Positions 51,501 to 64,000 of a DNA stretch of 64,000 bases are shown piece by piece. The translations under genes were made by a program, and so were the position numbers. The stretch spans positions 1 through 64,000 of the forward strand of contig NW_002476535.1 in the NCBI RefSeq assembly GCF_000189635.1, read 5' to 3'. The DNA is from Tetrahymena thermophila SB210. Taxonomy: Eukaryota > Ciliophora > Oligohymenophorea > Hymenostomatida > Tetrahymenidae. The stretch's first letter is position 1. Each line of letters opens with the position of its first letter. The notes under the pieces were generated by a model. That model saw only the letters and a list, made by a program, of their open reading frames with translations, made no database searches and had not been told where the DNA came from.

Positions 51501-53625
51501 TTCGATTTTCGAATTGCTAAAGCTAGTAACATCTTTTTCTTCAAAGTTGTTAGGTAAGGTATTGGCTGTTCCATATAATCCCTTAATCTTTGTTTGAGTT
51601 TCCTTTGATGAGTTTTCCTCCTCCTCTTCTATTAAATGAGGGCCAGGAAGAAGTGCAGGATTTAATAATTTATCCTCATTAGCATTTTTAGGAGATTACA
51701 AAGGTTCATTTTGCTGAAATTAATTAAGCTCTCCAATCAAGTTATTAAAAAATTCAGTTTTTCTTTATTCCTAATTGGGTCTATCTTATTTTTTAAAATC
51801 TCGAATAGAAATTTAATTAACTTTTTTCTTTAAATTATTCAAACTAATATCAAGTTTAATTTGAGTTAAATTTAGCAGATTAGACAGTAGCTCAGTTACT
51901 AGAAATCCTTCATATTCTATATAGCACTTACTGAAATAAAGGCTTAAACTAGACAGATAAGAAAGACATGAAATGCATTCTATTAGGTTGATATAACCAT
52001 AATTGCTAATATAATTATTTGATAGGTTTAAATAGAGATGTTAGAGCATATACAACCTAGAAAATCCAAACGCTAATTATATTGCTTCTTCTTTTGTAAC
52101 GAAATTATTTTCTAAATCTAAGTGAAGTGTAATAAGTGAATTTTGTTAATTGACTAGAAGCTATCTTAATTACTTGTAGTTACTGCTTAGATAGTTGCTA
52201 CTTAATTCTAATTTTAAGTTTACAAATTCGAACTAAGAAAAAAAAGTTGAAAAGTAATGCAAAAAATCTTTATCAAGCAAATTTTCTTTCATCACCAAAG
52301 AAAGACTGTCCATCATTTTGCATGTACTTGATATTGCCAGACATATATCATTAGCTTACAAAGAAGTTATCTGGCTTTGATTACTTTTTATTTCTAATTA
52401 CTTTATCTCAAACATCTTCCTAATTTCCTCATTCACAGTTCTCCAAAGAGTTTCATCTTTGCCCTCTATCTCTAATTTTAGTTCTTGAGGTTTAAACTTT
52501 TTTAGCTCTTCTACTAACTCCTTTATTGATTTTAAAATAAATTAAAATACTTTCTTCTAAAAAGTAAGTGAATTAATTTAGTATTTTACAAGCTGATTAT
52601 TCTTATCTATTTTGATTTTGATTTCTTCAACCATCTTTGTAAACAAATAGTCGTTATCTTATTCTTTAATATTCTCTATCAAAAGGTAAAATTTCTTGTA
52701 GAAATCGATACTCAAATTTTATTCTGTGTAAACCTGCATTTACTAAATGAGTTTAAAGCTTTTCTGGTGATTCTATTTCAAAATAGAGGCTAATTTTGAA
52801 AGAAAAAATAACATTAAATCAATTTATCAATTATAACAAAAGTAAATATTTTATTTGATATTAAAAATATAATAAATTATTTATTAAATTTTAATTAATT
52901 AATTAATTCTTACTTTCATTAGAATGAAAAACTTTTTTTAAAATGAGCATAACCAGTTAAAGTATATTGTAAAGTTCTTGTTGCACTGGTAAAGGATTAT
53001 CATATAATGCAATACTTTCATACGAAGCCCACTTATAGTCATTTTCTACTTTATAAACATGATCAACATCAATATTAACTTGCAATTTTTTGCCTCTCAA
53101 AAACTCTAATCCTTAAATTAAATCTCCAATAAGCTTTATAAACTCGTCATCAGTGTATTGCATGTTTTTAATCTCCATAATTCTTAACTCTTGTCTCAAA
53201 GTAGTTTGAATATTTTCAATAATATAAACTTTTTAAAATACGGATTTTGATTCTTCCCAGCTATAAATGTCAAATATTTTGATAATATTCTTGTTTGGTT
53301 CAATTGTCAATAATTTTTCATCTCTAGGAAGATATGAGTCAATGAAATTTCCAGGATTCAAAATATAATTCTCAAACTTTACAGCTAAAATTTTCCCATC
53401 TATATTTTCTTCTTCTTCTCCTCCCTTTTTAACTTTAGAATTCGGTTGAAAATCGTTTGATTTTCCTCTTTTTCTGATCACCTTTTAATTCTTTTTTATC
53501 CTATAAAGCTTGTATTTATCAGAAGACTCAATGAGTTCAGCCTATTCCATATCAAATTCAAGTTCAAATATTTCTTTTGTCTTTGGACCTAACTCATCTA
53601 TTTTGGTGCAAACAGCTCCTCCCAT
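48588..53625 (-). CDS. leucine-rich-repeat protein, 1637 aa
   Basis: Two exons on the minus strand, 53625-52914 and 52789-48588, join in phase across a 124-nt intron. The second exon is a 4.2-kb uninterrupted ciliate-code frame. The N-terminal 240 residues are mixed charged (a KKGGEEEEN patch near residue 75). From about residue 420 the protein carries many irregular leucine-rich repeats with the pattern LxxLxLxLxxN (for example LITLHLDLENNFV, LQHLYLNLSNNYI, LTELELCLFENQL, LKILNLNLKNN, LEILNLSLSNNQL). They are of the long ribonuclease-inhibitor-like type found in many ciliate proteins. Two Gln/Asn-rich linkers interrupt the repeats, near residues 640-790 and 960-1060, with a third near 1430. 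No kinase, F-box or membrane segment was recognised. Role: most likely a protein-interaction scaffold, by inference from the repeats alone. Confidence 0.88.
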
Positions 53626-54250
53626 TTTTAAAATGTAAAAAACTTAAAATGGATCAGTTATATAAAAATTAAATATTTATGTAAATATACACTATTATCA
53701 AAACTGTATTTTATTAATTATAACAAGTCTTTTTTACTATCAAACTATAAAATTATCTAAAGCTTTACATAATATTTTAATAAAAATCTAATTCTACTAA
53801 ATTAATAATGTATATTCCACTTACAATTTTAAAAACCATTTAAAAATAAAAATGCTTTTTATAAAATCTTTTTATTTAAAAATCATTCTTTTCAATTTTT
53901 TTCTTCAAAAAAATTAGTTGATAAAATTGAAATTGAAAAATAGTTTTTTTATTCTTATTTTAAATGATGATTTATTTGTTTGTACAATATGAATAAGAGT
54001 AAAAAAAAAAAACAAGAATGAAAAAAAAATATTTGTAAGATTCAAAAAAATAAATAAGAAATTAATAAAGAAGGTCTTTTGAAAATATTAAAAATTTCAT
54101 AATTTAGTCTTTAGTACTCTTTCATAGTAATTGATTAGAAAAAATTCTCAAACTTTTATATAAACTTCATAATCGATCAAAAAAAATTATTAATTATTTT
54201 TTATGTTATTTTCAAAACAAAAAAGTTTTTTCTCCTAATTAATTGCTTTT
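53626..54250. other. intergenic between tandem minus-strand genes
   Basis: These 625 bp hold the promoter of the leucine-rich-repeat gene and the 3' end of the next gene. The sequence is AT-rich and A/T homopolymers dominate. Nothing else is seen. Confidence 0.6.
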
Positions 54251-57200
54251 TCAAACTTATCCTTCACTATAATCATCTGACATATATTTCCACATATCGT
54301 CTCCAACAACTTTGTTGTTTTGATTTTAGTTATTATATTTATTGTTTTACTAAGGTCTTCTATCAGTACTCCTTCTTCTACTGTAATCTTAAGATATTTC
54401 ATGACTTTATGATAACTCTCCTTAGCTTAAGGTTGATTTATTAGGAGGATAGTATTCATTTTAAACTTTTATATTGCTAATTGACTTCCTTCCTGGAACA
54501 GAAACCTGGCCTTCACTTTTAGAATTATCTTAACTCTAAAATATTGAGTCTGCATAAGATCTATTGCTTTTTGTATCTATTTAGCTCATACTTATACTAC
54601 TTTAGTTTACTACTGTTTCTGTATCACTTAATTAATATTCTCTGTAGTACTCATTTAAATTTATTTTCTTATCATCTATTTCTTAATCAATTTTTTAGTT
54701 ATTTCCCATATTATTATTATACTGCATAGCATTTGGCATAGGAGGTGGAGCCATCCAAGTAGCTGGCATCATCATTCCAGGATAAATTGGTTAAGGCATG
54801 TTAACACCTCCCATCATCATCATTTATTATTGCTATTATTATAACTAAAATGGATTTAAAGTCATTCCAAAAGGCTATTGCTGCATTTATCTATTAAAGT
54901 TTTGGGTAGGAATTTAACCTCCTCCATATTAACTAAACTAATTATTTTATGGATATTATACTGGAGGTTTTTTAGATATATTTTAAACTCCAGCTTCCAT
55001 GCTATCATCCTCTAGACTACCCTCTGAGACCTCTTCAAAATCAAGGCCTATAAAATTATATGAAAAATTTATTTTTAAAATAATTCATAAAAAATAAATT
55101 TACCATGTTTTTTCTTGTTTTAATTAAGATTTTATGCTTTATTTACAGCTTAGTTTACAGAAGCTAGTGTTGAATTTATAACATTTAAAAAATTCATTGC
55201 TAAATCTTAAGATTATTATTAAATATTAAAATTTTGTGTATAATCCTAAAAGTTTCCTTGCAAACTTAGTCTTCCTACTTATGATTACTAGTTCTAATTT
55301 TACTACTATTGCTGTTACTATTGCTATTATTATTACTGCTAAAATTACTACTGAGAGTTATTTTAGTTTATTTAATTGATAAATGAAGAATTTTTTAAGG
55401 GAGACACTTAACCTTGTTTTTTATATTAAAAATATTAATTAAATTAAGAATAAAATGATAAAATTTTTTACTGTCGTTCTTATCTTTTTTGATTATTAAA
55501 TCACTAAGTTTTCTTCTGGCGTTTTAATCATTTGAATTATTTTAATTAAAGTCATTTTAATTATTTTGAAGAAGATTACCAAAAATTTATTCTTTATTTT
55601 CTTAAAGGACTTGTAAAAATATATCTTTTAATGAATCTTTATCAAGTGGTTATTGTAAAAATTAATTTTTAGCTAAGGAAATTTAAATTTATTCATCTTA
55701 CTCTTCTTATTAATCTTGTGATGGTACCTACTTTTTTTAAAAGGTCAACTAGTTATCTCTGTAAGGGTTAATAAGATTTTGAGTAATCTTTTCGTCCATT
55801 TGTATTTTAAGATATCTCTCATAATCTTCTTCTACTTCTTCATATTCTTAAAGCTCTTAATCCATATCTTTGTCAACTAAAGATTTCATTTGTATGCTTT
55901 TATTTTTTTAGTGAGATCCTTATAATTTATTTTGAATTCCACCGGATTGTTTACGCTTAATTTCATTCATTGAAGAAACATTAGATTTTGGATAAAAAAC
56001 TTAGCTTTAAGGCTACTATTATTGTTAAGGAGCAGTGATTTTAGCATAAGGAGCAGGTTTAGAAAACGAAGGAATATCAGCTAATGAGCTCCTTTAATTT
56101 TAATGATCCTATTATTGCTATTTATTTACGAGTAAGGTGTCATATTGAACCTTATAAGATTAATTTAGTTTCTCGTATTTTACTTCTCTTGGGCAAGGAA
56201 CAGGCTCGGATTTTAATGTTTCTAAATTTTTTGGTTTAAGAGTTTGGTTTTTTGCATAATTTGTAATTGGATCAGGATCTTACCTTGCCATATCAATGTA
56301 ATTTTGCTATTACTCTCTTTATTTAATTCTAAGATTAGGGTTTTTCATAGGCTTAGATGGGTCTAATCCTAGTCTTAATTTAATATCATCTAAAACACTA
56401 GGCATCTTATATGAAAGTTCATTTATTTCTGCTTAAGTTAAACTTATTTTTGGGATGTGTACACTGTGAATTGATAACTCTTACTAATACTCTCTCCATA
56501 ATTATTCATAGTCAGACTAAAGCTCATTCAACGATTCATTATATAATTCATAATCAAATTCTCCTCCAAGCTATTATTTAAAAAAATTCGATTGGCTTAT
56601 TTCAGTAGAAATAAATAATTAATTACCTTATTATTTACTATTTAGCGAGAAGAAACAAAATCGATATTTTCAACTTGAGCTTAAATATTTTCTTAAATTG
56701 GAATAAGTATTTCTTATTACTTAGGTAGTCTGTTAAGTTTTTCCTATCTTTCTTCTAATTCAAATTCAGCTTTCTGAGCATCTCTCTGCAATTCTAAAAT
56801 TTGGTTTTTTAAATTATTAATTGTTTTAGTGTATAAATCAATGTTGAAATTTGTCATATTTGCAAAAGCGTTCATGTTTTCAGGAAGAAATCCATTTAAA
56901 TTTTATGATGTTATCTCTAATTTATTTTTCAAAGAAGAATTAGCTTTTTAAAAATCCTATAAATTTTAATTCAGTTGAGGATTTTATTGAAAGTTTCCAG
57001 CAGCTGCAGGAGATTTATCCATTTAAAACGATATTTCCTTCTAGCTTTTCTTAGTCTATTCATAAATCATCTTTATCTCTTGAATTTATTCATTAATTGG
57101 TGCTAATAACTTCTGCAATTCCTTCTTATTTTACTCTATCAATTCATTTTTTCTTGATAAGCATCAAAGCAAAAAAAAAATTTAAATTTTCAAACTCATA

Positions 57201-57748
57201 ATGATAAAATAAATCTTACTATTTAGACAATTTATCTTCATTCTAAATCTAATGCATAAGCACCTGTAATTACTTTTAATTTTCGTTTAAAATTTCATTT
57301 TATTCCTTTAAAATTTGAGCTTGAGAGTTTAGCATTCCTATCGATACTTATTCTAAATTTACATATCAAACAAAATAAATGAAAACAGTCTTTAAAAAAT
57401 TAGAAAATTACTTTTATTTAAATTGCTTAATTCATTCTCCATTTATTTGAGGAATTAATCAACTTTTTGATCAGGAATTTAATTATAAATTTGCTAAAAT
57501 TAAGAAGGGTTTGTAGCATTTTATTAGATTTACTGCTAATTCAATTACGCTTACTAAATTTAATTTGTGTTTTATTAATTCTAAGAATTCTACTATGAGG
57601 AAGAGCGTGCAGGTTTATTTATGCTAGCTTACTAAATTTATCTTTTTTAAGTTTACCCTGCATTTGCATACAATTTACTTTTAAGCTTCTCTTCTTTTTA
57701 GGAAGGCTAAAAAGTTTTAACTACAACTGTTGAATTACTTTGAGACAT
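54251..57748 (-). CDS. coiled-coil, Gln-rich hypothetical protein, 1066 aa
   Basis: Six exons on the minus strand join in phase: 57748-57412, 57352-57220, 57152-56627, 56570-55472, 55412-55104 and 55047-54251 (introns 59, 67, 56, 59 and 56 nt; 3201 nt in all). Residues 1-100 are Gln/Ser-rich. Residues of about 105-330 are predicted coiled coil with Leu/Ile heptads and many Gln and Glu. The middle part is acidic to mixed, with LGLDPSKPMKNPNLRI and an EYEEVEEDYERYL helix. Near residue 720 a run of 14 Gln uses all four Gln codons. The C-terminal third has a Met/Pro/Gly-rich patch (GMMMPATWMAPPPMPNAM) and a short SRRRSTDRRP motif. No known domain is recognised. A structural, cytoskeletal or RNP-granule role would fit the composition, but this is speculation. 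Confidence 0.82.
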
Positions 57749-59529
57749 TGCAACAAATATTATATTTACAAATTAATACTAATTACTTAGTTGAATTTAA
57801 TTCAAATTTTAGTAATAAGAAACTTCAAAAATCATATATAATCTTCAATTCATTAAGAAAGTAAATCTACCAATAAATAAATTATAGTTATTTATTTTTA
57901 GGTATCAAAGATATTTTAAAAACAAAGATTTTGTGAAAAAAAAATTATTTGTATTTATTTAAAATTCAGCTGGTTCAATTTACACTCAAAAAACATTCAC
58001 AATTGATAGTTATTAAGAATATACAAATATATTATTAAAATTAAATTCTATATAATTATCAGAAATGTTAATTTGTTTTTTATTTAATTAAAATATCTTT
58101 ATTTAATTTTCAGAATATAAATAGTTTTATTCATAAAAAAACTAAAACCAACTTCTTAAAATAGTGTAAAAATAAATTAAAAAATAATAATAATATAAAA
58201 TATGTTTGATTTTGCTAAGCTATTCTTTATTTATTTAGTTTTTTATATTTTTTAATCTTTGAAAATTCTTTAAATTTATTATAATAAAATTTTTTCAATT
58301 TCAACATTAATTCTTTTTTATATTATACATAAAAAAATATTAGAATGTGATTGAAAAAAATTTATTAAAGATTTTTAAATAGAATAAAGATACTTTTATT
58401 TTATCAATTTATTTTATTATATGACAGTAAATCATTTATTTTTTCAATTTTGTATAATTTATTTTCATATTTAAATATGTAAAAAAAGTAAGCATATTTA
58501 TTACATTAAAACCAATACCTATACCTTTATATTAATAATATATTTAAGGTTTATTATTTGTTCTTTATTATTTTAGCCCTATTATGTGAATATTTGTTGA
58601 ATTTATTATTTTTTTATTTTCTTATGAAGTTTACTAAACTTAAATAAACTAACTTACACCCAAATTTATCCTTAACCATATTTAAATTACATTTATGCTT
58701 TATTTTTTATCATACCAGACTTAAATAAGTTAAACAGTAGTTATTTAATAATTTTCTTTTCTTTATATTTAAAAATTTTAATTAGAATTTCATTAAATAT
58801 TTTTGTGTATTTTCTGTCTTTTTTTTGATGCACATGCTATAATGCTTGAGTTTTAGTATTAAATTAATGTTTAGTTTTTAATTTTTGTTGAAATAATCTT
58901 CAATAAAACTATTTTAGCATTTTTAAGCTCTCAAAATATAAAATTTAAAAAGTTAAATTATTCTGATAAATATTATTTTAAAATAAATTAAAATGTGTTC
59001 AATTTTTATTTATTTAAAAGCTAATATATCAGAAATTTATTTTTTCAATAAAAAAGTAATGAATTTTTTATTTGTTTTATTATTTTAATATCAAAAAATT
59101 GAAATAAATATATTTAATGTTTTACAATATTGTAGAATTGGGTCAATCGTTTTCAAAAAACTTATAATTTTTTAATAAAAACATGAAAAAAATTTATTAA
59201 TTTAAAAAAAAAAACTTTAATTAATAGAAAAATTTTTAATGTTTGATATGAATTTAATTAATTTTCAAATACTTTTTTAATTAATAAAACTATATGACAG
59301 GTAAATTAATTAATCTTTAGATTTATTTGATGTTTTAGGTTAAATATAAGTTAGTGTTAAAAATTTTTATGAAAATAATCAATATCTAAGATAGAAACAT
59401 ATATATAGATATTGGCGCAAATCACTAATCCGTTTGAAATTTTTAAATTTAAAATGAAGAAAGAATTAAGATAAAAAAAGATGATGAAATTTTTAAATAA
59501 TAAATATTATTATTTTGTTTAGATTTAAG
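57749..59529. promoter_or_regulatory. divergent intergenic region, AT-rich
   Basis: The 1.8 kb between the starts of the coiled-coil gene (-) and the last gene (+) must contain both promoters. It is AT-rich throughout. A possible small upstream exon of the last gene might lie near 59454, ahead of a T-rich AG at 59522. Confidence 0.5.
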
Positions 59530-60777
59530 ATGAAACTCAACGAGTAAGATTCTGTGTTTGCGAAATAAAAAGGAAATTAAAGATATTTGATTAAGAGTAG
59601 TGAAAAACTTAAGCAGATTCACAAATCAAAACTAAGCCATTCCAAATAACTATCTAAAAATATAAAGAATTAAAAATCTTCCAAGCTAACTCAAAAGTCA
59701 TCTACATCTTAATGGAATACACCTAGTGACAAATCGAGTCAGTCTTCTGTGATTATATTAACTCCATCACAGAATAGTAACAGACACATTCTTAGAGCAT
59801 AGTAGGTACCATTTTTAACCTAAGAAAATGAATAATATTGTTCAGCAAATGAAAAAAGTAAAAATATAAAGAATAGCAATCATCAAAAGAGTATCATAAG
59901 TAAAAAAGCAATACATCCCACTTAAAACTAATACTGCTCTATTCACAGTTATGAAACTGTCAGTGATGAGGATAAGAGTTGCAGAGATCAAATATATGCT
60001 TCGATGGTTTTACTCACTGATAAAAAAAGTCTGGCTCAAAGTAGGGAAAATTTTGAACAGAAAAATTAACAAAATTACATAGATTTACTTTCTTCAGAAA
60101 ATAAAATAATACCTCATCAATCTTCTTCACCTGAAGTAGAAATTAATAGTAGTATTGATGAATATTAATAGTAAATTATTTACAAGAATGATCGCTCTAT
60201 TATTTAGTAGAGACAGCCTTAATTTACTAACTACCAGCATCAAAATTAATACTACTAAAGGTCACCTTTGCAGCAATTGGAATCTAACATCATAAAGAAT
60301 GTCTAAAGCACGCCAATTTAGTAGAAGAATAATAATCAAACAAAAGATAATTTACTTGGACTCAGCCAAACACCATTTAGCTCTATAAAAAAGAGGCTTT
60401 TTGATACATAACAAGATTTTATTGGATCCTAACAAGAAAATATTGATATCATGATTAAAGAAATTTAATCAAAATCAGTCTAAGAGAGTGTTTCTAAAAA
60501 ATTGACATTTAGGTCACCTTAGAACTCCCTTGTAAACCAAAATTTAAATTTTGGAAAAGAAAACCGCTAATAAATCGTTAAAGTTCTTGAAGTGGTAAAA
60601 ATGAAGAATTCTTCTGCAAAACTAGCTAAAGTTTCTGTTTTTATTGAAAATACACCATAACTTTAAATTAAATACGTTCAAACAGTTGATATTCGCCAAT
60701 CACACCCAGAATTACTAATTTAATATTACGAAGAAACATTTGATCCATATATCGTTGAAATCTAAGAAATCTTCTGA
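59530..60777 (+). CDS. Ser/Gln/Lys-rich hypothetical protein, 415 aa
   Basis: A single open frame in the ciliate code runs from ATG 59530 to TGA 60775-60777, 416 codons, with no intron. The first 130 residues are basic and Ser/Lys-rich (several SK and KSS motifs). The centre is polar. The last 75 residues have a more ordered character, with KVLEVVKMKNSSAKLAKVSV and a final acidic, aromatic segment (QYYEETFDPYIVEI). Many SP/TP sites (TPSDKSS, TPSQNSN, SSPEVE, RSPLQQ) suggest phosphorylation, for example by cyclin-dependent kinases; this is an inference. No known domain or membrane helix. A plausible intron acceptor sits just before the start (59522), so a short extra N-terminal exon is possible. 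Confidence 0.8.
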
Positions 60778-63700
60778 TTCAATTAAATTGATTACAATAA
60801 CATTTTATTACTGAACGCATGCAATATTTATTACTTCTTAAATAATAATAACAACAATAATAATTAGAACTATCATATTTCAATTATTTTAAATATCCTC
60901 AAACGTAATATATATAAATAGTATTAATAATAATTAACTTTGAAATTAAAAAAATAAAAACCATCCCTATGAATAAAACCCACCTATTAATTTACTCAAG
61001 TCTTTTTTTACCAAATTTAAAAATAAATATCCATTTTTCCTCTAAAGAGGAGTTTATCTGATTTATCCTATTTACTTAACATAAATAATAATGTTTAAAA
61101 ACTCTAACATACATTGAATTTAATTGTAATTATATGCACTTAAAATACTTGTTGTCCACTTTAATAATTCTATCATTTATAAAATATTAATTTGTTCGCA
61201 AATTATGGTGACTTAAAAAAAATATAATTTTATTTTTCTAATCAAATTGAATTTTCATAAATTTTCTAAAGATAAATTTATTGTTTTAATAATTAATTTT
61301 CTATTTTTGAAATAAAATAAATCAAGAAAAACTAAAATTAAAACAAAATATAACATTAAAATTTTCGTTTCATGATAAGTTTTTTACTTCCTAAATAAAA
61401 TAACATTAACCTAGCTTAAGAAGTTAATTGGCTTATTTAAATAATCTTAAAGTTTTTAATAATATCTTTTAAATAAATTAAAAAAATATTGTTCTCATAA
61501 AAATTAAAAACAGTTTAATAAAAAAATAATAATTAAATTAAATTTATTTATATTATTTTATTAAGTATTATATAAAAATATAAAATGGTTTTTAATATTT
61601 TTTTTAATTTTCACTTTTTAGCTAAAAAATAACAGTATTTTTTTATACTTATTTTCGAGGTTAACTTTAGTTAGCAAAATGAATTGATAAATTTAATAGT
61701 TTTCTTATCTTTATTCACTTGAAAAATTAAAGATAGAATCTTATATTGTGAATATTCTAAAATATCAAAAATATTTTTTTTATATTAAGTTAAATTATTT
61801 ATTAAAGTAAAACAAAATAATACAAATAATATTAATATTTATTTAGCAATAAAATTCTACTATTTCAATTAATTAAAATATTTCAAAGCTTAGAAAATAA
61901 ATCAAATATTTTTTGAGTATTATTAAAAATTTTTTTAATTAATTATTTTAAGTAGATTTTATACAAAAAACAATAATCTATTTAATATTTTTTAACTTTA
62001 GATTAAATTATATTTCTTAGATTTTAGAGTTCAATATTATGAAATTAAATGTATAAATATTTAAATTCAATGAGTTGAGTAAAAAAATATATTTATTTTG
62101 TTATTTTACAATTTTTAAGCAAGTATTTATTTATCATGTTGTTTTAATTGTGGATTTAAAATAATAAAATACTTACTATTTTAAATATCAAGAAAATATC
62201 ATAATAATTAGTATTAAAATTTTTTAAATATTAAATTTAATATAATAAAATTATTATTATTGAGGATAGGGATGTTATTTAAAAAAATTGTGGTAAAAAA
62301 AATTTACTATCTTATAAAAATAAAAAAATTTCATCTTAAGAGTTTCTGTTTAATTTTTTAATGTTTATTATAAATATAGTTATAAAGATGATATGAAATT
62401 AATTATCGATAATATAGATGTTTTTCATTATAAATTTAGTAGTGAGTTGAGCAAATTTTTACTTACTTACTTTAAATTCATATTTATAAAAATAAATACA
62501 ATAAAAAATTTACCATTAATTTTGTTTATTTTCATAAAATTTAAAAAAAAAAGACAAAATTGTCATTATTAAATTATTTTTATTTCTTTCACTTATTTCT
62601 TTTATATCTAATTATCTGGAATTCTTTTAGAATTGAGAATTTATTTTTATTTATCATTTTTATAACTACTTCTTCTAGCTATCATAATATTTAAAATAAA
62701 TAGCTTATAATTTAGAAAAATGAAAAAATATAAGACCTTCACAAATTATTTACTTCTTTCTTAAAGCATTTTAACAGAAAATAATAGTAATAATATTTTG
62801 TTTGATAAAATATCTGTTGAGCTTTTAGAAGAAAACACATGTAACTTAACCAAGAGTAATGAATAGAACCCAAAGTCTCAAATTTGAGGCTGTATTTAAG
62901 ATTGAATCAAGATTCAATAGTTTCTATAACTTAGTTGGCAAATATAAATATGTCAGAAAATCCTTAAGCGTTTAATTGCTTATACGTATGACCATCGCTT
63001 ATTAGTCAATCCCTTAATTTTATATATCATAGATGAAATTAAACTTATCTTATATCAAATTAAAGTAAAAAACACTAAAATATTAATAAAAATATACTAA
63101 GAAGATAAATATTGAATTCATAATAGTAAAATGATTTTATTAATAATATTTAATATTGTATAAATACTTTATTTTTAAGTAAAATTGAAATACCTAATTT
63201 AAATTTATTTATTAAAAAATAATTAATTTTTTTCATTGAAATAATTTGGAGAAAAGAGGAAAAATAGATAAAATATCTTATTTATAGATTTCTTATACTT
63301 TAATTTTTACTTTTTATAAATAAAAGTAGCTTATTTAATAAAATTAATTTATATTTTCTAACTATATTTAATATTGTATACTAACAATTTATTAAATTAT
63401 CCTTAAGCTATAGAAATTTGTTTTGAAAGCTTTTTCAAAAGTATTAATTTTTTATGTTTGATTAAATTATCATAAATAAACAGATTAATCAAAACAAAAA
63501 TAAACTTAAAATAGCTAAAATTTGCAAAGGTTTGAAATTATATTTTTTGATTGAGCATAATTAAATTCACTCTAAGTGGTTTTTTAAAAAAATTATAAAT
63601 TTTAATTAATTAGCTCGATAACTACCACGTCTTTTTAAATTTACAGAAGCTAAATAACCTAACCAATACTTTAATTGAGAGAAAGTTAAAAATAGTGCAG

Positions 63701-64000
63701 GTAAAAATCTTGATAAATTACTCTGCCAAAATCAAAGTTGATAGAGATGATTTTTTATCATATTGTAGAAAAGCGAAAAGAATATTTTTTAAAAAGAAAG
63801 TAAATTTTTTATTAAAATTTTAAAGAATTCAACTAGAGGTTCAATGAAGGTTAATTTTTAAAATATAAAATATGAAAAAACGAGTAATAAATCAGATATT
63901 ATTTAGATGTATCATAAGCTTATGAATATGCTTGTAGCTTACATAAGTATTTTAAACCATTTTCATAAATTTTACTTTGTGTAATCTGTAAATGGATATG
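60778..64000. other. AT-rich region without a supported gene
   Basis: The last 3.2 kb are AT-rich. The only ATG-TGA frame of note is a 55-codon one at 62720-62887 (+), which I could not extend by splicing. A stretch around 62860-63010 has slightly higher GC content but no recognisable RNA fold or family. There is no telomere at this end, so the chromosome continues. Confidence 0.55.

Noticed and set aside
62720-62887. Short 55-codon frame on the plus strand
   Set aside because: It is too short in this AT-rich sequence, with no motif and no credible splice to further coding sequence. It could be a first exon, but I cannot support it.

Overview
This window is the left end of a ciliate macronuclear chromosome, almost certainly from Tetrahymena. 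The first 337 bases are an uninterrupted array of CCCCAA, the C-rich strand of the Tetrahymena G4T2 telomere. The rest is very AT-rich. Every convincing reading frame uses TAA and TAG as glutamine and ends only at TGA. Introns are short, AT-rich and GT-AG. Standard-code ORF calling therefore breaks every gene into pieces. I rebuilt the genes by reading with the ciliate code and checking that each splice joins in phase; exon coordinates are in each entry.

Layout from the telomere inward: gene-poor subtelomere (338-1637); an intronless Gln/Asn-rich protein (1638-4262, +); a very large Gln/Asn-rich protein (6634-12699, +); an ankyrin-repeat protein with a Cys-rich tail and C-terminal membrane anchor (13676-15308, +); an FG-nucleoporin-like protein with a coiled coil and C-terminal membrane segment (16336-19002, -); a DUF4419 protein (19655-20761, -); a block of degenerate tandem repeats (about 20870-21620); a Lys/Gln/Ser-rich protein (22710-24098, +); a methylisocitrate/isocitrate lyase superfamily enzyme (24849-26357, -); the TRAPP subunit TRAPPC5/Trs31 (26999-27657, +).

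After a 2.4 kb AT desert come a double cyclic-nucleotide-binding-domain protein (about 30042-35691, +), a neuroguidin/Lcp5-like ribosome-biogenesis factor (36421-38243, -) and a membrane RBR ubiquitin ligase (38721-40616, -). These are followed by an unresolved, possibly broken gene (41260-42102, +), a nine-exon protein of unknown function with a TAA-encoded polyglutamine tail (42583-46877, +), a 1637-residue leucine-rich-repeat protein (48588-53625, -), a coiled-coil Gln-rich protein (54251-57748, -) and a 415-residue Ser/Gln-rich protein (59530-60777, +). The final 3.2 kb show no gene I can support.

The genes do not form a pathway. They are ordinary single-gene eukaryotic units in mixed orientation, without operons. 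The most interesting items are the membrane-anchored FG nucleoporin candidate, which matches the architecture and approximate mass of the nucleus-specific transmembrane nucleoporins of Tetrahymena, and the ankyrin/Cys-cluster/tail-anchor protein convergent with it. I found no CRISPR array, no intact transposon, no tRNA and no rRNA.
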